Shown here: one piece after another, positions 18,101 to 27,994 of the stretch
Numbering within the stretch: position 1 is the first letter of the stretch
Layout of the letters: the number at the start of each line of letters is the position of its first letter
Assembly (NCBI GenBank): GCA_003326205.1
Contig: LWTK01000084.1
Coordinates: 124,001-188,000 of the forward strand
Length of the DNA stretch: 64,000 nucleotides
Reading direction: 5' to 3'
Source: Nostoc sp. ATCC 43529
Lineage (GTDB): Bacteria > Cyanobacteriota > Cyanobacteriia > Cyanobacteriales > Nostocaceae
Made by a program: the position numbers and the translations under genes
Notes under the pieces: model-generated
Seen by the model: only the letters and a program-made list of their open reading frames with translations
What the model was told of the DNA's origin: nothing
The model's database searches: none

Positions 18101-20804
18101 TTTATCAATAAAATATGGTAATTCTTCCTTGTCTGCTTATGCTTATATTGTTTATGCAGTAATGCTTTGTGGAGTCCTCAAAGATTTTGAATCTGGTTAT
18201 CAATTTGGGAGGCTAGCTTTAAACTTATTAGCTAAATCTGGTGCCAAAGAGATCAAAGCCAGAGTTATGCAAGGATTTTATTCTCTAATCGAGATTTGGC
18301 ACAGACATGTTAAAGAAACATTAAAACCTTTACTTGAATCTTACTCTGTCGGATTAGAAACTGGTGATTTAGAATTTGCAGCCTATTGTTTAATGTATTA
18401 TTCTAGCTTTTCATATTTCATTGGCAAAGAATTGACGGAATTAGATCGAGAAATAGAGAATTACAATCATGCTATTAGTCAAATTAAACAAGAAAGACCT
18501 TTGAATTGGAGTAATATCTATAGACAAATTGTTTTAAATTTACTACAAAATACAGAAAATCCATACTGTTTAGTTGGTATAGCTTACGATGAAAATAAAA
18601 TGCTGCCTATTCATTTGGAAGCTAAAGATGGAGTAGGTCTTTTATATTTATATTTAGGCAAGCTACATCTGTGCTATTTATTTGAAGAATATTTTCAAGC
18701 AGTAGAAAATGCAATTTTAGCAGAAAAATATTTAGATGGTGGTATAGGACAATTAGTTGTGCCTGTTTTTTATTTTTACGATTCATTAGCGAGATTAGCC
18801 GTATATCCTAATATTTCAGAAATTGAACAACAACAAAACTTAGAAAAAGTAGCTGCTAATCAAGAAAAGATGAATCAATGGGCACATTTCGCCCCAATGA
18901 ATTATTTACATAAATTTTATTTAGTAGAGGCAGAACGACATCGGGTGATTGGTGAATATCTGGAAGCAATGGATGATTATGACCAAGCTATTGCCTATGC
19001 TAAAGAATATGAATATTTGAATGAAGAAGCTTTGGCTCAAGAACTTGCAGCTAAGTTTTATTTAGGAATCAATAAACAAAAGATTGCCCAAAGTTATCTG
19101 AATGATGCCTACTATAACTATATGAAATGGGGAGCATTAGCTAAAGTTGAAGATTTGCAAAAACGCTATTATCAATTACTTGCTCAAATTATCCAGCAAG
19201 AAAAGCTTAATATCCAAATAAACGATCGCAGTACTGCTTCTATACGTATATCCCATTCAATTGCTAGTAATAATGAAACCGTTTTAAGTACTAGCATTTC
19301 AGATATGCTAGATTTGGCATCTGTAATTAAAGCTTCTCAAGCAATCTCCGGAAAAATCGAGATGGAACAACTGCTTTCTGCATTAATAGCAGTTGTAATC
19401 GAAAATGCAGGAGCTTCTAAGTGCGCGATGATTTTGAGTGAAAGCGATCGCTCCAACTTAACCGTTGCCGCAGTCGGTTTAAGTTCAACATCTGGGAGTA
19501 TTTCCACACAGTTTCCAGCAATTGATTTAGATTCAAGTTCAGATGTTCCTATTACTTTAATTAATTACGTCAAACGTACAAAACAAATATTTGTTAGCGA
19601 TAATGCAAAGATTGTTAACTTTTTAGTAAATGATTCTTATATTCTTCAAGATAAACCCAAGAGTCTCTTGTGTATTCCGATTATTAATCAAGGTAATTTG
19701 TTGGGTATTCTTTATCTCGAAAACAACTTAACAATGGCAGCATTTACCCGCGATCGCATCGGAATTATCAATCTCCTCAGCACCCAAGCAGCAATCTCTT
19801 TAGAGAATGCGCTCCTCTATAAGAACTTAGAAACTTATAGCCAAACCCTAGAGGAGAAAGTTAACGATAGAACCCACGAATTGAACGAAAAAAATCAATG
19901 TTTGGAAAAAACTATACAAGAATTACACAGTACCCAAACTCAATTAATTCAAAGCGAAAAAATGTCTTCCTTAGGACAAATGGTGGCGGGTATCGCACAT
20001 GAAATTAATAACCCTATTAACTTTATTCATGGAAATATCACTCACATAAATGAATATGTCCATAACTTGCTAGATTTAATTAATACTTATCAGCAGGAAT
20101 GCTCCAATCCTTCTAATTTAATTAATGAAAAAACTGAAAGGTTTGACCTCGATTTCCTAGTAGATGATTTACCCAAAATTCTTGATTCTATGAAGCTGGG
20201 AAGTTCACGTATCCGAAATATTATTTTGGGATTACGCAATTTTTCTCGCTTAGATGAATCGGAAATGAAGCCTGTAAATATTCATCAAGGTATTGATAGC
20301 ACTTTGATGCTTTTACAACACCGACTCAAAGAAAGGAGTGGACGCTGTGAAATTGAAGTCATCAAAGAATACGGAAATCTACCAGAAGTTACGTGTTATG
20401 CAGGTCAACTTAACCAAGTGTTTATGAATATTTTAAATAATGCGATCGATGCTTTGGATGAGTCATTTGCCATTGGTCATCTGTCATTGGTACACCAACA
20501 GAGAAGTCATACAGAAAGTTTACAGCGATTGCAATTTGACGGACAAATTCGCATCGTTACTGAACTCACCAATTCCAATACGGTGATGATTAGGATTTCT
20601 GATAACGGTTGTGGGATGACTTCCCAAGTGCAACAAAAAATCTTTGACCCATTTTTCACCACTAAATCTATAGGAAATGGTATCGGCTTGGGGTTGTCGA
20701 TTAGCTATCAAATTGTTGTAGACAAACACAAAGGTCAGTTAACTTGCCATTCTATTCCACAAGGTGGAACTGATTTCATCATTGAGATACCGATACAGCA
20801 ATGA
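15105..20804 (+). CDS. HstK-type hybrid Ser/Thr kinase, AAA ATPase, GAF, histidine kinase
   Basis: 1,899 residues. Domains in order: a Hanks-type Ser/Thr kinase (about 10-265; catalytic loop IIHKDIKPANIL, DFS in place of DFG, APE-region SPEQTGRMN); a predicted ATPase domain (about 310-560; Walker A GFSGIGKT, FLDDLQWAD); a long helical TPR-like region (about 560-1390); a GAF domain (about 1400-1550); a coiled coil (EEKVNDRTHELNEKN); a histidine kinase core with H-box GIAHEINNPINF near residue 1628, N-box NILNNAID, and ATP-lid motifs ISDNGCGM and GIGLGLSISYQI. This layout is known from Nostocales HstK-like proteins, which link Ser/Thr and two-component signalling. The partner response regulator is not in the window. 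The HRD box reads HKD, but the catalytic Asp and Asn are kept. Confidence 0.9.
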   Translation: MIVLSNDILPLSGYRITEQIYSGSKTLVYRAIRKQDQKIVVIKLMRNEYPTMHEIAQFRNQYTITKNLNLKGIVKPLNLENYRNAYALVMEEFSGISLKDWAKRKEKNIVSLGEFFQIAIQIVSILEELHRDRIIHKDIKPANILINPSTLEVKVIDFSIATLLPREIQFLTNPNVLEGTLAYISPEQTGRMNRGIDYRSDFYSLGVTFFELLSGQLPFTSNDPMELVHSHIAKQPDKLKIKNSKFTNEEIPQVLCDIVIKLMSKNAEDRYQSTYGLKHDLEMCYKHWEETGNIRIFQLATKDISDQFVIPEKLYGRQEEVANLLAAFDRVTQGRTELVLVAGFSGIGKTAVVNEVHKPIVRQRSYFIKGKFDQFQREIPLSALVQAFSDLIGQILIETEAEIQRWKVKIVSALGEQAQIISDVIPALEEIIGKQPKFAELSGNAAQNRFNLLFKRFIKVFISKEHPLVIFLDDLQWADTTSLKFIQLLMSQNNVETKKSLLSSIESQENLWIPNFDGEKWEGDRTQNIDNNEGSLLLIGAYRDNEISEAHPLCLTIQEIEKTGASINYISLQPLNQNNLNYLIADTLFCQQDAAVPLTQMVFAKTKGNPFFGIQFLKSLHKDNIIKFNYNIGCWEYNLADLQILALTDDVVEFMALQIEKLPRKTQDVLKFAACIGNEFDLKTLAIINEKSAVDTASQIWKALYEGLVLPQTETYKLFQNASVSVESYDSQKPQNLPLNNSLCPRYKFIHDRVQQAAYSLIPQNQKKQIHLRIGQLLLKNISVAEREEKIFQLVNQFNIAVEIITDRTQRDELAQMNLVAGRKAIASTAYVAATKYLSTGIELLANDSWQTKYELSIALYETAAEAAYLSGNFEKMEELIEIVLAQAKTLLEKVKVYEIKIQADGAQNKALASINTSLSFLKLLGVEFVDSPNQLDVQLAMEEITSNLAGKQIQELINLSEMKQPQLLAAMRILSSTAPVAYQVAAELFLLICLKQINLSIKYGNSSLSAYAYIVYAVMLCGVLKDFESGYQFGRLALNLLAKSGAKEIKARVMQGFYSLIEIWHRHVKETLKPLLESYSVGLETGDLEFAAYCLMYYSSFSYFIGKELTELDREIENYNHAISQIKQERPLNWSNIYRQIVLNLLQNTENPYCLVGIAYDENKMLPIHLEAKDGVGLLYLYLGKLHLCYLFEEYFQAVENAILAEKYLDGGIGQLVVPVFYFYDSLARLAVYPNISEIEQQQNLEKVAANQEKMNQWAHFAPMNYLHKFYLVEAERHRVIGEYLEAMDDYDQAIAYAKEYEYLNEEALAQELAAKFYLGINKQKIAQSYLNDAYYNYMKWGALAKVEDLQKRYYQLLAQIIQQEKLNIQINDRSTASIRISHSIASNNETVLSTSISDMLDLASVIKASQAISGKIEMEQLLSALIAVVIENAGASKCAMILSESDRSNLTVAAVGLSSTSGSISTQFPAIDLDSSSDVPITLINYVKRTKQIFVSDNAKIVNFLVNDSYILQDKPKSLLCIPIINQGNLLGILYLENNLTMAAFTRDRIGIINLLSTQAAISLENALLYKNLETYSQTLEEKVNDRTHELNEKNQCLEKTIQELHSTQTQLIQSEKMSSLGQMVAGIAHEINNPINFIHGNITHINEYVHNLLDLINTYQQECSNPSNLINEKTERFDLDFLVDDLPKILDSMKLGSSRIRNIILGLRNFSRLDESEMKPVNIHQGIDSTLMLLQHRLKERSGRCEIEVIKEYGNLPEVTCYAGQLNQVFMNILNNAIDALDESFAIGHLSLVHQQRSHTESLQRLQFDGQIRIVTELTNSNTVMIRISDNGCGMTSQVQQKIFDPFFTTKSIGNGIGLGLSISYQIVVDKHKGQLTCHSIPQGGTDFIIEIPIQQ

Positions 20805-20897
20805 ATGGGCATGGGGCATTGGGCATTGGTTATTCTCCTCTATGCTCCTTCATTTACCTCATTTTCCCAGTCCCCAGTCGCCAGTCCCCAGTCCCTT
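20805..20897. repeat. GGGCATT and CCCAGTC heptamer repeats between convergent genes
   Basis: GGGCATGGGGCATTGGGCATTGG (first part) and CCCAGTCCCCAGTCGCCAGTC-like units fill most of the 93 bases between the convergent kinase and oxidoreductase genes. No clear terminator hairpin is seen. Confidence 0.6.
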
Positions 20898-22358
20898 TTA
20901 CAATTGTGTAATCACAGAGAATTTTTTCGGAACATCTTGTTCATCAGTAAACTGCTCATTTTTCCTTTGCCAATTAATCGCTTGTTTTAACACTTTTGCG
21001 CTGATACTGGGGTGGAAAAATGCAGTAGGTGGCTTTAACATGTGTATTACTTCTAAAAATGTCTTGTGAATTTCGGCATTTTCAGTTTGTAGTAACAACA
21101 CTCGATCGAGATAGAGTTGCATGAGTCGGCTGATGAAGTCGGGTTGTCCTCCTTCAGTGGTATGCCAGCGTAAATCTTCGCCTGTTGTCATTAGCCAAGG
21201 CACGGCAATTACTTTGTTTAATTGTTTTTGAAAGTGTCGAGATAAACCGATTAAATTACCGTCGGAATGGTTAGATAATTGCTGATTTAAACATCCATCT
21301 AGAGCCAATGCATCTAAAGCAGCAACCGTCATACCTTGTCCGTAGACTGGATTAAAAGCACAGACAGCATCACCCAGTAACACAAAGCCTTCTGGCAATC
21401 TTTTAAGTTTTTCATAATGACGCAGGCGATTTTCTGTCCGCCGATAACCATAGATGGATGAGAGTGGTTGGGCATCTTTGATAGCGTCATAGATGGCTGG
21501 CGATCGCAAGCTACGAGCAAACTCTAAAAAGCCATCTTTATCCGTAGGTGGATAATCTTTACCTACACCTATAAGTGTGAGAATCCAACGATTACCTTCA
21601 ACTTTATAAATTACGCCACCACGATTGTTATTTGGCGGTTGTACTGTTACGTACAAAGACTGCCAATCATATTGCAAATTCTTTGGAGGCTCATACCAAC
21701 AGCTGGCATAGCCCAAAAAAGAGTTGATTACCGTCTCTTGGGGTGGTGTGTAACCCATTGCTTCTAACCATTGAGGCGCTGGCGAATTGCGTCCACTCGC
21801 ATCTACAACCAAATCGGCTGTTAAATCTGTTTCTGGTTGGTTGCGAAGACGCACTCTTACACCTGCAACACTAGTCCGGTCTGAACTAGACAATAAAGAA
21901 ACTACCTGTCTTTCTTGCATAAACGCCAGATTGTCTTCAGCAGCTAATCGGCGGCGGATAGTTTGCTCTAAAAGATTCCGACTGCAAGCGTGGGTAATTA
22001 AATCAGAATTAAAACGGGGTGCCCAACCCGCAAAACCCAGCCAGGGTAAATCATTTCCCCAATCTATAGCGGATGCACCTAAGTCGGCTAATTGAGCTTC
22101 TATACCAGGAAAAAGTTCTTCCAACGCCTGCAAACCACGCTTAAGCAGGGTATGAACATGAGGAGATTGGGGTACACCGTGGCGATGTTCTGTTTCTTGT
22201 GTGAAGTTATCCCGTTCAATAACTGTTACTCGCTCAAAGTATTTAGTCAGTACTTTTGCAGCTAGCAGTCCCGCGATACTTCCCCCAATGACAACAGCGT
22301 GTTTAGGAAGGCGAACAGATGATTGTAAAGATAAAGTCAATACTTCTAAATTAGTCAT
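20898..22358 (-). CDS. FAD-dependent oxidoreductase (monooxygenase/epoxidase-like)
   Basis: 486 residues. The N-terminal dinucleotide-binding motif is VVIGGSIAGLLAA (GxGxxG-like: G-G-S-I-A-G), and the second FAD motif is GFVLLGDAVCAFNPVYGQGM. VVDASGRNS is the typical central motif of this flavoprotein fold. It resembles group A flavin monooxygenases, squalene-epoxidase-like enzymes and FAD-dependent tailoring enzymes; the exact substrate is unknown. It lies 48 bases downstream of a UbiA-family gene on the same strand, so the two probably form an operon in which a prenylated or terpenoid product is oxidised. The start ATG at 22358 puts the FAD motif near residue 20, as usual. Confidence 0.85.
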   Translation of the reverse strand: MTNLEVLTLSLQSSVRLPKHAVVIGGSIAGLLAAKVLTKYFERVTVIERDNFTQETEHRHGVPQSPHVHTLLKRGLQALEELFPGIEAQLADLGASAIDWGNDLPWLGFAGWAPRFNSDLITHACSRNLLEQTIRRRLAAEDNLAFMQERQVVSLLSSSDRTSVAGVRVRLRNQPETDLTADLVVDASGRNSPAPQWLEAMGYTPPQETVINSFLGYASCWYEPPKNLQYDWQSLYVTVQPPNNNRGGVIYKVEGNRWILTLIGVGKDYPPTDKDGFLEFARSLRSPAIYDAIKDAQPLSSIYGYRRTENRLRHYEKLKRLPEGFVLLGDAVCAFNPVYGQGMTVAALDALALDGCLNQQLSNHSDGNLIGLSRHFQKQLNKVIAVPWLMTTGEDLRWHTTEGGQPDFISRLMQLYLDRVLLLQTENAEIHKTFLEVIHMLKPPTAFFHPSISAKVLKQAINWQRKNEQFTDEQDVPKKFSVITQL

Positions 22359-22406
22359 ACTTCTAACCTTGCGAGAAAAGTTTGCACCTGAATTCTGCTG
22401 TATCAG

Positions 22407-23318
22407 TTAAAGAACAACGATCGCACTAGCCAGAAGAAGGCAATACCAGTAAGTAAACAGTATGTAAGTCTGATGATCTTCTTGTGGAGAGCGATTAAAT
22501 ACAATCCGAGCTGCAATAAACCAGCTAAATACTACCAGTACAACATCGCACAGTAAAGTACTTGCAGTATTTTGCGTGGGCATCATCAATATGAAATGGA
22601 TGATAAATGGTAATAATCCAAAGCCCAGACTAAGTATAAATCGGCTTGCTTTTTCACCAAAAGCAATGGGAAATGTGCTTCGGTTAACAGCTAAATCGCC
22701 CTCTATATCTCGAAGATCCTGAACCGCAACTAATGTACTCCAAATAGCACCGATAAGAAATAGCCAGCGCCAGGCGATCGGTGTAATTGGCGTCATTAAT
22801 TGCCAAACTGCTGCCAAGTGCGCGAATGTACCTAATCCAATCAAGAAGTTTTTGGTAATCCAGTGCTTATCCCAACCGCCAAAATTATGCAGGATCACAA
22901 CCATCTGGCAAATTAAAGCCCATTCTAAAACTCCAAAGTACCACCCTACAAATGTAAATAAGGCCATACTCAAAAACCATCTCACTAAAGCTCCATGAAG
23001 TGAGATTTTTCCTGTCACCAGCGGGCGATTTGGCTTATTGATTCGATCTTCTTCTACACCAGCTATTTGGTTAGATAAACAAAATGAAAAAAGGTACAAC
23101 CAAACAAATAATGTTCCACATGGCAATGCAAAAAGAAATTCACTAAAAGACGATTGTGCATAATGCCACGCAGCTACTATAAATAGTATTGGCGGTATGA
23201 TAGTACTCGAAATATCACGCCCGGTAAATTGCCAAAGTAAATTTAACTCTCGAAGCAGACTTTTGGATAAATTTATTGCAGCAAAATTTGAAGATACAAC
23301 TCTAGTTTGTGCATCCAT
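22407..23318 (-). CDS. UbiA family prenyltransferase-like membrane protein
   Basis: 303 residues with about eight or nine hydrophobic helices. UbiA enzymes use Mg2+ bound by two acidic motifs to transfer or cyclise isoprenoid diphosphates inside the membrane. The first motif is here NQIAGVEEDRINKPNRPL, the second DLRDIEGD. The first motif starts N-Q rather than N-D and resembles divergent UbiA members, including UbiA-type terpene cyclases, more than chlorophyll or quinone synthases. This is inference. It is the first gene of a likely two-gene unit with the FAD enzyme. Upstream is a 2-kb gene-free region. Confidence 0.8.
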   Translation of the reverse strand: MDAQTRVVSSNFAAINLSKSLLRELNLLWQFTGRDISSTIIPPILFIVAAWHYAQSSFSEFLFALPCGTLFVWLYLFSFCLSNQIAGVEEDRINKPNRPLVTGKISLHGALVRWFLSMALFTFVGWYFGVLEWALICQMVVILHNFGGWDKHWITKNFLIGLGTFAHLAAVWQLMTPITPIAWRWLFLIGAIWSTLVAVQDLRDIEGDLAVNRSTFPIAFGEKASRFILSLGFGLLPFIIHFILMMPTQNTASTLLCDVVLVVFSWFIAARIVFNRSPQEDHQTYILFTYWYCLLLASAIVVL

Positions 23319-25327
23319 TGTATTTTTCTATCCTTAAGTAATTGTCAAATCCAATTAGTAGTAGAGCTATCCTACTTAGCTAATGAACAATAGATTAAAA
23401 AAATCTCATGCACCAGACGCAGCGCCAACTACAAAAGTCGCTTAGGCAGATTTGCTGAGCTGAGTTTTGTAAACTAGCGTTGCATCAAAACTTTCCTAGA
23501 CAGAGACGCCCAGAAAAGAGATGGCAAAAAATCTTTAGTATTCACAACTAATTTATGATTGCTGAAGTAATAAATAGTAAGCATTATCATCAAAGGAGCT
23601 TTTTTATTAAAAGCTACCGAACAATAAACTACTATTTCTATACCACTACTAAATTAAACTTCTTAATCGGTCTTCCAAAATGAGATAGTTTCTACTAACT
23701 GAGATGTCAAAACCATCGAAGCTGGAAGCTGTTCACTAAAATTTTGATATCAAAATATGTAGATATAAAACTTAAATATTTATATATACATATATATTGA
23801 AATTGTAAACTTTTTTGCTAAAAGCAGCATATAAAAGTATATTTTAAGGTATATTGTTTTTTACGGAAAATTCAATATTTATATACCTAAAATTGCTTGC
23901 TTTTATTAGTAGATTTATATAAATAACTAATTTTTTATCATTTTATGAATATCTCAATTGGTTTAATAATTATTTAATGAGAAAAACTTGACTTGGCTAG
24001 TACACTAGTCAAGTAGAAAAATTGTTTTTTAGTGGTGTTCGCTTGAACTTACTAACTTATCAATGATTATTTAACTTTTTTTTTATAATTGTAACCGTAT
24101 TCTTAAGCAATTTTAATTAATTGACAGATGTTTTTACTACAATGTATAGTTTGTAATACGCAGATAATCTTTAAGTACTTAGGTAAGTATTTAAAATTAG
24201 CAAGATATTTTATAAAAAACTCTAATTTTTAGAGCATTTTACTTAACAGCTTAGCTCCTTATTTAAATTAAAATCCAAAATTGGTTTTGGAAACTTTTGT
24301 ACTCCCCAAAGCTTAGCTTTTAGCTACCTGCAAAATTAAAAATGGAAGATGCTACAGATAAATCCTCTTCCTTGAATAATTAGTTTGAGCATTTTATTAT
24401 CTATAAACAAATGTTGCTGTGTTGATAATTTTTTGAGTTAGAGCCTAAAACCCTGACTTAGCAATTCTATAGATTAATTTGTTATTTGCATTAAACTAGC
24501 TCTTTGAGTGGTTGTCGAAAATATTACCTCTGGTTTTTTTAGCTTAGATGCATTTAGTCTGTAGCTTTTTTAAAAATTAAATAAAATTATTTGTCAATAA
24601 AATTACTTTTATATACTTAGTTACTCTAAGTATTTTCCTTGGTTGATAGATATAAATTAAGCAAATTTTTATGTATCTATATTTTAATAAAATTTGATAA
24701 AAAATTAACTTCTCAATTTATATACAGTTTTAATAAGTATTTTTACATAAAAGTCATGCTTTTATGACATAGATATATGTTATAAAAACATCTATATTAA
24801 TTTATTAGCAAGGTCAAAAGCTAACAATAGATATAATCTTCTATCAAAAGACCGATATTATTATATACATAAAGCTAGAGTATAAAATATACATAGCATA
24901 AAATTAAATTTCTATCTATAGATTGACAAAAAATACAAAATTTGTATGCACAAAGGATGACTATATTTATTGTGTGTGTTCAAGTCTGCAAAATGAGTGA
25001 AGGTGATATCTATTTGTTACTTGAGTCACTACTTAAGTTTTGATGTAGATTTCTAAAAAACTTCTTTAAAAAAGGGTTATAGACAATCAATGTCAATGTA
25101 TATAAATTAAGGTATGGTTAAGTATGAAGAGCGATCGCTGATTTAAGTACTTCCAAACCAACAACACATAGAACTACTTATTTTGGAGTAGACGCTTTTG
25201 AAGTTGCTGCAAAATCTGAGGTGCTGTACTCCTAATTGCTGCAAATATGACACTGTGTCTTTTGACATAGTTGTACCGCAACCGCAAGAATACGCGTGGT
25301 GACTGTTTTAACTTAGTGTGAGAGAAC
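23319..25327. other. 2-kb very AT-rich gene-free region
   Basis: No open frame of useful length on either strand and no recognisable gene remnant or tRNA. The region between about 23700 and 25100 is dominated by A/T runs. It separates the UbiA gene from the TonB receptor gene, both transcribed away from it, so it must hold both promoters, but is much longer than needed. Confidence 0.6.
24121..24150 (+). promoter_or_regulatory. Good sigma-70-type promoter match inside the gene-free region
   Basis: TTGACA at 24121-24126, an 18-base spacer, and TATAGT at 24145-24150. No coding frame follows for more than 1 kb, so if active it would make a non-coding RNA or a very long leader. In AT-rich DNA such matches also arise by chance. 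Confidence 0.3.
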
Positions 25328-27421
25328 GTGAAAAAGTATTTTTCCTTGCTAACAGTAGGTTTACCGACTTTACTGATAGCATTTCCTGGTTTAGCTGCTG
25401 ATACTGAAATTGAGCAGAGAAATACGAATAAATCAACCGAAGCTATTTCAAATATTCCGAGTTTGAGTGAAATCGACTTACCGGCGACTAATGCTGAATT
25501 ATTAACTCAAGAATCTACACCGAGTGAAATTGAGTCAGAAACTCAGCCGGAAACAGAGTCAGAATCTAGCGATGGTGAAGACATTAACATAGAAGCGATC
25601 GCAGAACCAGACAGCCTGCCTCAGTCTACACCAACTTACGTAATTGAGAAAGAAGAAATTCAAAAGCAAGGTGCAACCAGCTTAGCTGATGTTCTCAAAA
25701 GAATGCCTGGTTTTGCTATCAATGATGTCGGCCCTGGTGCAGATATTCACACAGGAACATATTACCGAGGAGCTTCAATTAATCAATCTGTATATCTGAT
25801 TAATGGCAGACCAATTAATAATAATGTCAACACCTATCACGGTGCAACTGATTTAAATAGCATTCCTGTAGAAGCGATCGAGCGAGTAGAATTATATAGC
25901 GGCACAGCATCAACTTTGTATGGTTCCTCAACCTTTGGGGGAGTTGTTAATATTATCACCAAAGAAGGTTATGGACAGCCGAAATTTTCTGGTACTACAG
26001 AATTTGGCTCATTGAGTTTAACTAATCAACAAGTAACCTATGGTGGTTCGGTTGGTTCTGTAAAGTACAATTTTAGCTTTGAAAGATTCTTTTCAGATAA
26101 CCGTTATCGCGTGCCTGTAGGTGCAGCAAATCGCGATAGTCAAGGGTTTTTATCGAATGCAGACACAGCTACAAGTACTTACTTTGGTAGCATTGGGCTA
26201 GATTTAGATCGAAGAAATTCTTTGAACTTAGATATTACTAAACTCAGCAGTCGTCGCGGCTTAATTTATTTTGGTTTTCCTCTCCAGCAAGATAGATTAG
26301 ACCACGATAATTTAAATGTTGGCTTATCTTGGAAAACTCGACTCGGTAATGGAGAAAGCTCTAATCTGACAACAACAATTGGTTATAACCAAGATTATTT
26401 CAGCACCTATGGCCCTACAGGAGCATTTTCCCGTACAGGAGTTTTAGATACACAACAACTCTCAGCTAGAGTAGATCATGAATGGAGAATTACTGCCAAT
26501 AATAAATTGCGTTGGGGTTTAGATTTGAAAAACACCGACTTAATCGGTGATGTTTTGAGTACAAATCCTAGTAGGATTGCTAATAACGAAATTGAAAATC
26601 GGAGTTTATTCAATACAGCTTTATTTGCTGTGAATACTTTCAATATTAGCGAAAGTTTTCTGGTAGATTTAGGACTCAGACAAAGCTTTGATAGCGAATT
26701 TGGAAGTTATTTGAATCCTAGTGCCGGTTTACGTTATGCAGTTACACCAATAGTAGCAGTGCGCGGAAGTTGGGCTGGGGGACAACGCAATCCTGGGTTA
26801 GATCAGTTATATGTTTATGATACGGTTCATGGTTGGGAACCTAACCCTGATTTAGAGCCAGAAATCGGTTCCACTTGGAGTGCAGGAGTGGATGTCAAAT
26901 TTTCTGACAATTTGATTGGGCAGTTTACTTACTTTGGTAGTAGTATACGCGATCGCCTGGGAATCATAGCAGGAAGATGGGCAAACATTGGATTAGTAGA
27001 TACCAATGGTTTAGAAGCCGCATTGCAATTAAAAATTGCTGCTGGCTGGTCAACTTTTCTCAACTATACTTATACAGATGCCCAAATCAAAACAGGAGCA
27101 GAAAGAGGTTTGCAGTTAGGTTTAATTCCTTACTCTGTACTTCAAACTGGTGTAGGTTATCAAAATGCAGGTTGGCAAGCTAACTTATATGTTACTTACA
27201 ACAGTGGCGCTCGTAGATCTATCTTTACGAACCCTGGTGATAGGACTACAGATTTTGCGCCATCTTTTGTGAATTTAGATTTCACCGGTCGCATACCTTT
27301 AACTAGCAATTTAGGACTGACAGTTTACCTCGAAAATTTACTAGGCGAACAATACGAGCGAGTCAATCGCATATATAGCCCTGGTTTTACTTTTCGTGTA
27401 GGTTTAAGCTCAAGTTTGTAG
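25328..27421 (+). CDS. TonB-dependent outer membrane receptor
   Basis: 697 residues, starting at a GTG after AGAGA. A signal peptide (MKKYFSLLTVGLPTLLIAFPGLAA) is followed by an acidic linker of about 80 residues, then a plug domain (TYVIEKEEIQKQGATSLADV, RVELYSGTASTLYGSSTFGG), then a 22-strand-type barrel ending in an aromatic-rich strand (FTFRVGLSSSL). Such receptors import iron-siderophores, cobalamin or other large ligands using TonB energy. The plug resembles BtuB/siderophore receptors, but the ligand cannot be told. No cobalamin riboswitch or clear Fur box was found upstream, and no transporter genes lie next to it. Confidence 0.9.
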   Translation: MKKYFSLLTVGLPTLLIAFPGLAADTEIEQRNTNKSTEAISNIPSLSEIDLPATNAELLTQESTPSEIESETQPETESESSDGEDINIEAIAEPDSLPQSTPTYVIEKEEIQKQGATSLADVLKRMPGFAINDVGPGADIHTGTYYRGASINQSVYLINGRPINNNVNTYHGATDLNSIPVEAIERVELYSGTASTLYGSSTFGGVVNIITKEGYGQPKFSGTTEFGSLSLTNQQVTYGGSVGSVKYNFSFERFFSDNRYRVPVGAANRDSQGFLSNADTATSTYFGSIGLDLDRRNSLNLDITKLSSRRGLIYFGFPLQQDRLDHDNLNVGLSWKTRLGNGESSNLTTTIGYNQDYFSTYGPTGAFSRTGVLDTQQLSARVDHEWRITANNKLRWGLDLKNTDLIGDVLSTNPSRIANNEIENRSLFNTALFAVNTFNISESFLVDLGLRQSFDSEFGSYLNPSAGLRYAVTPIVAVRGSWAGGQRNPGLDQLYVYDTVHGWEPNPDLEPEIGSTWSAGVDVKFSDNLIGQFTYFGSSIRDRLGIIAGRWANIGLVDTNGLEAALQLKIAAGWSTFLNYTYTDAQIKTGAERGLQLGLIPYSVLQTGVGYQNAGWQANLYVTYNSGARRSIFTNPGDRTTDFAPSFVNLDFTGRIPLTSNLGLTVYLENLLGEQYERVNRIYSPGFTFRVGLSSSL

Positions 27422-27578
27422 ATGCCGACTTTTCGCTGTGTACTCTGTGCTTTAGATTTCTCTAACCACAGAGGCGCAGAGAACACAGAGATAAGATGGT
27501 GCGTTAGGCTAAAGCTATAACGCATTACTTAAGATTTACTTTTTATCTAAAATCTAAAATCTAAAATCCAAAATTTCA
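27422..27578. repeat. Dispersed repeats between the receptor gene and the next gene
   Basis: Contains a CACAGAGGCGCAGAGAACAC unit (near 27467-27490; a relative lies at 49027-49050), a GTGCGTTAGGCTAAAGCTAT unit (near 27499-27520), and heptamer repeats AAAATCT x3-4 (27546-27575) ending just before the next start codon. Confidence 0.6.
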
Positions 27579-27875
27579 ATGAGAGCGAGGATTGAAAATA
27601 AATTACTTTTTATCCACCATGAAGATTTGCCAGAGTTTAAAAAGGGCGGTTCTGTGGTGAGAAATTCATATTTCTGGGCGCTACGTTCAATAGCTGGCCA
27701 AGCTTCCCGTTATCGTGATTGGGAATACGAACCGGAGGTTTGGCTGGCGCTTTCGCGGATGCTGTTATCGTTCGCCGAATCTGGGTATTTGGGTTATAGA
27801 GAGACTATGTTAGAGTTTCCGTTGTCTCAAGGGGAAATTCCCGATGTGTTGCGAAATGTATCCACTTGGGAGTAG
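27579..27875 (+). CDS. Hypothetical protein, 98 aa
   Basis: Not recognised. 98 residues, soluble, rich in aromatic residues and Arg/Glu (LPEFKKGGSVVRNSYFWALR, EYEPEVWLALSRML). No signal peptide or membrane segment. It follows heptamer repeats and lacks a clear ribosome-binding site, but the codon use and amino-acid composition look like real protein and no overlapping gene competes. No functional inference is possible from context. Confidence 0.55.
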   Translation: MRARIENKLLFIHHEDLPEFKKGGSVVRNSYFWALRSIAGQASRYRDWEYEPEVWLALSRMLLSFAESGYLGYRETMLEFPLSQGEIPDVLRNVSTWE

Positions 27876-27994
27876 TAGCGATTTTGGATTTTGGATTAAA
27901 AACTGGCTAGGTAATCCGAATCAAGCGTTTATTGTAAGATTATCAAGCTTTAAGCCTAATTTAAGATATTTTACGGGTCGTGAATCAAGTTTCT

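Noticed and set aside
25000..25327. Cobalamin riboswitch or Fur box before the TonB receptor
   Set aside because: No B12-box core and no recognisable 19-bp Fur palindrome could be found by eye.
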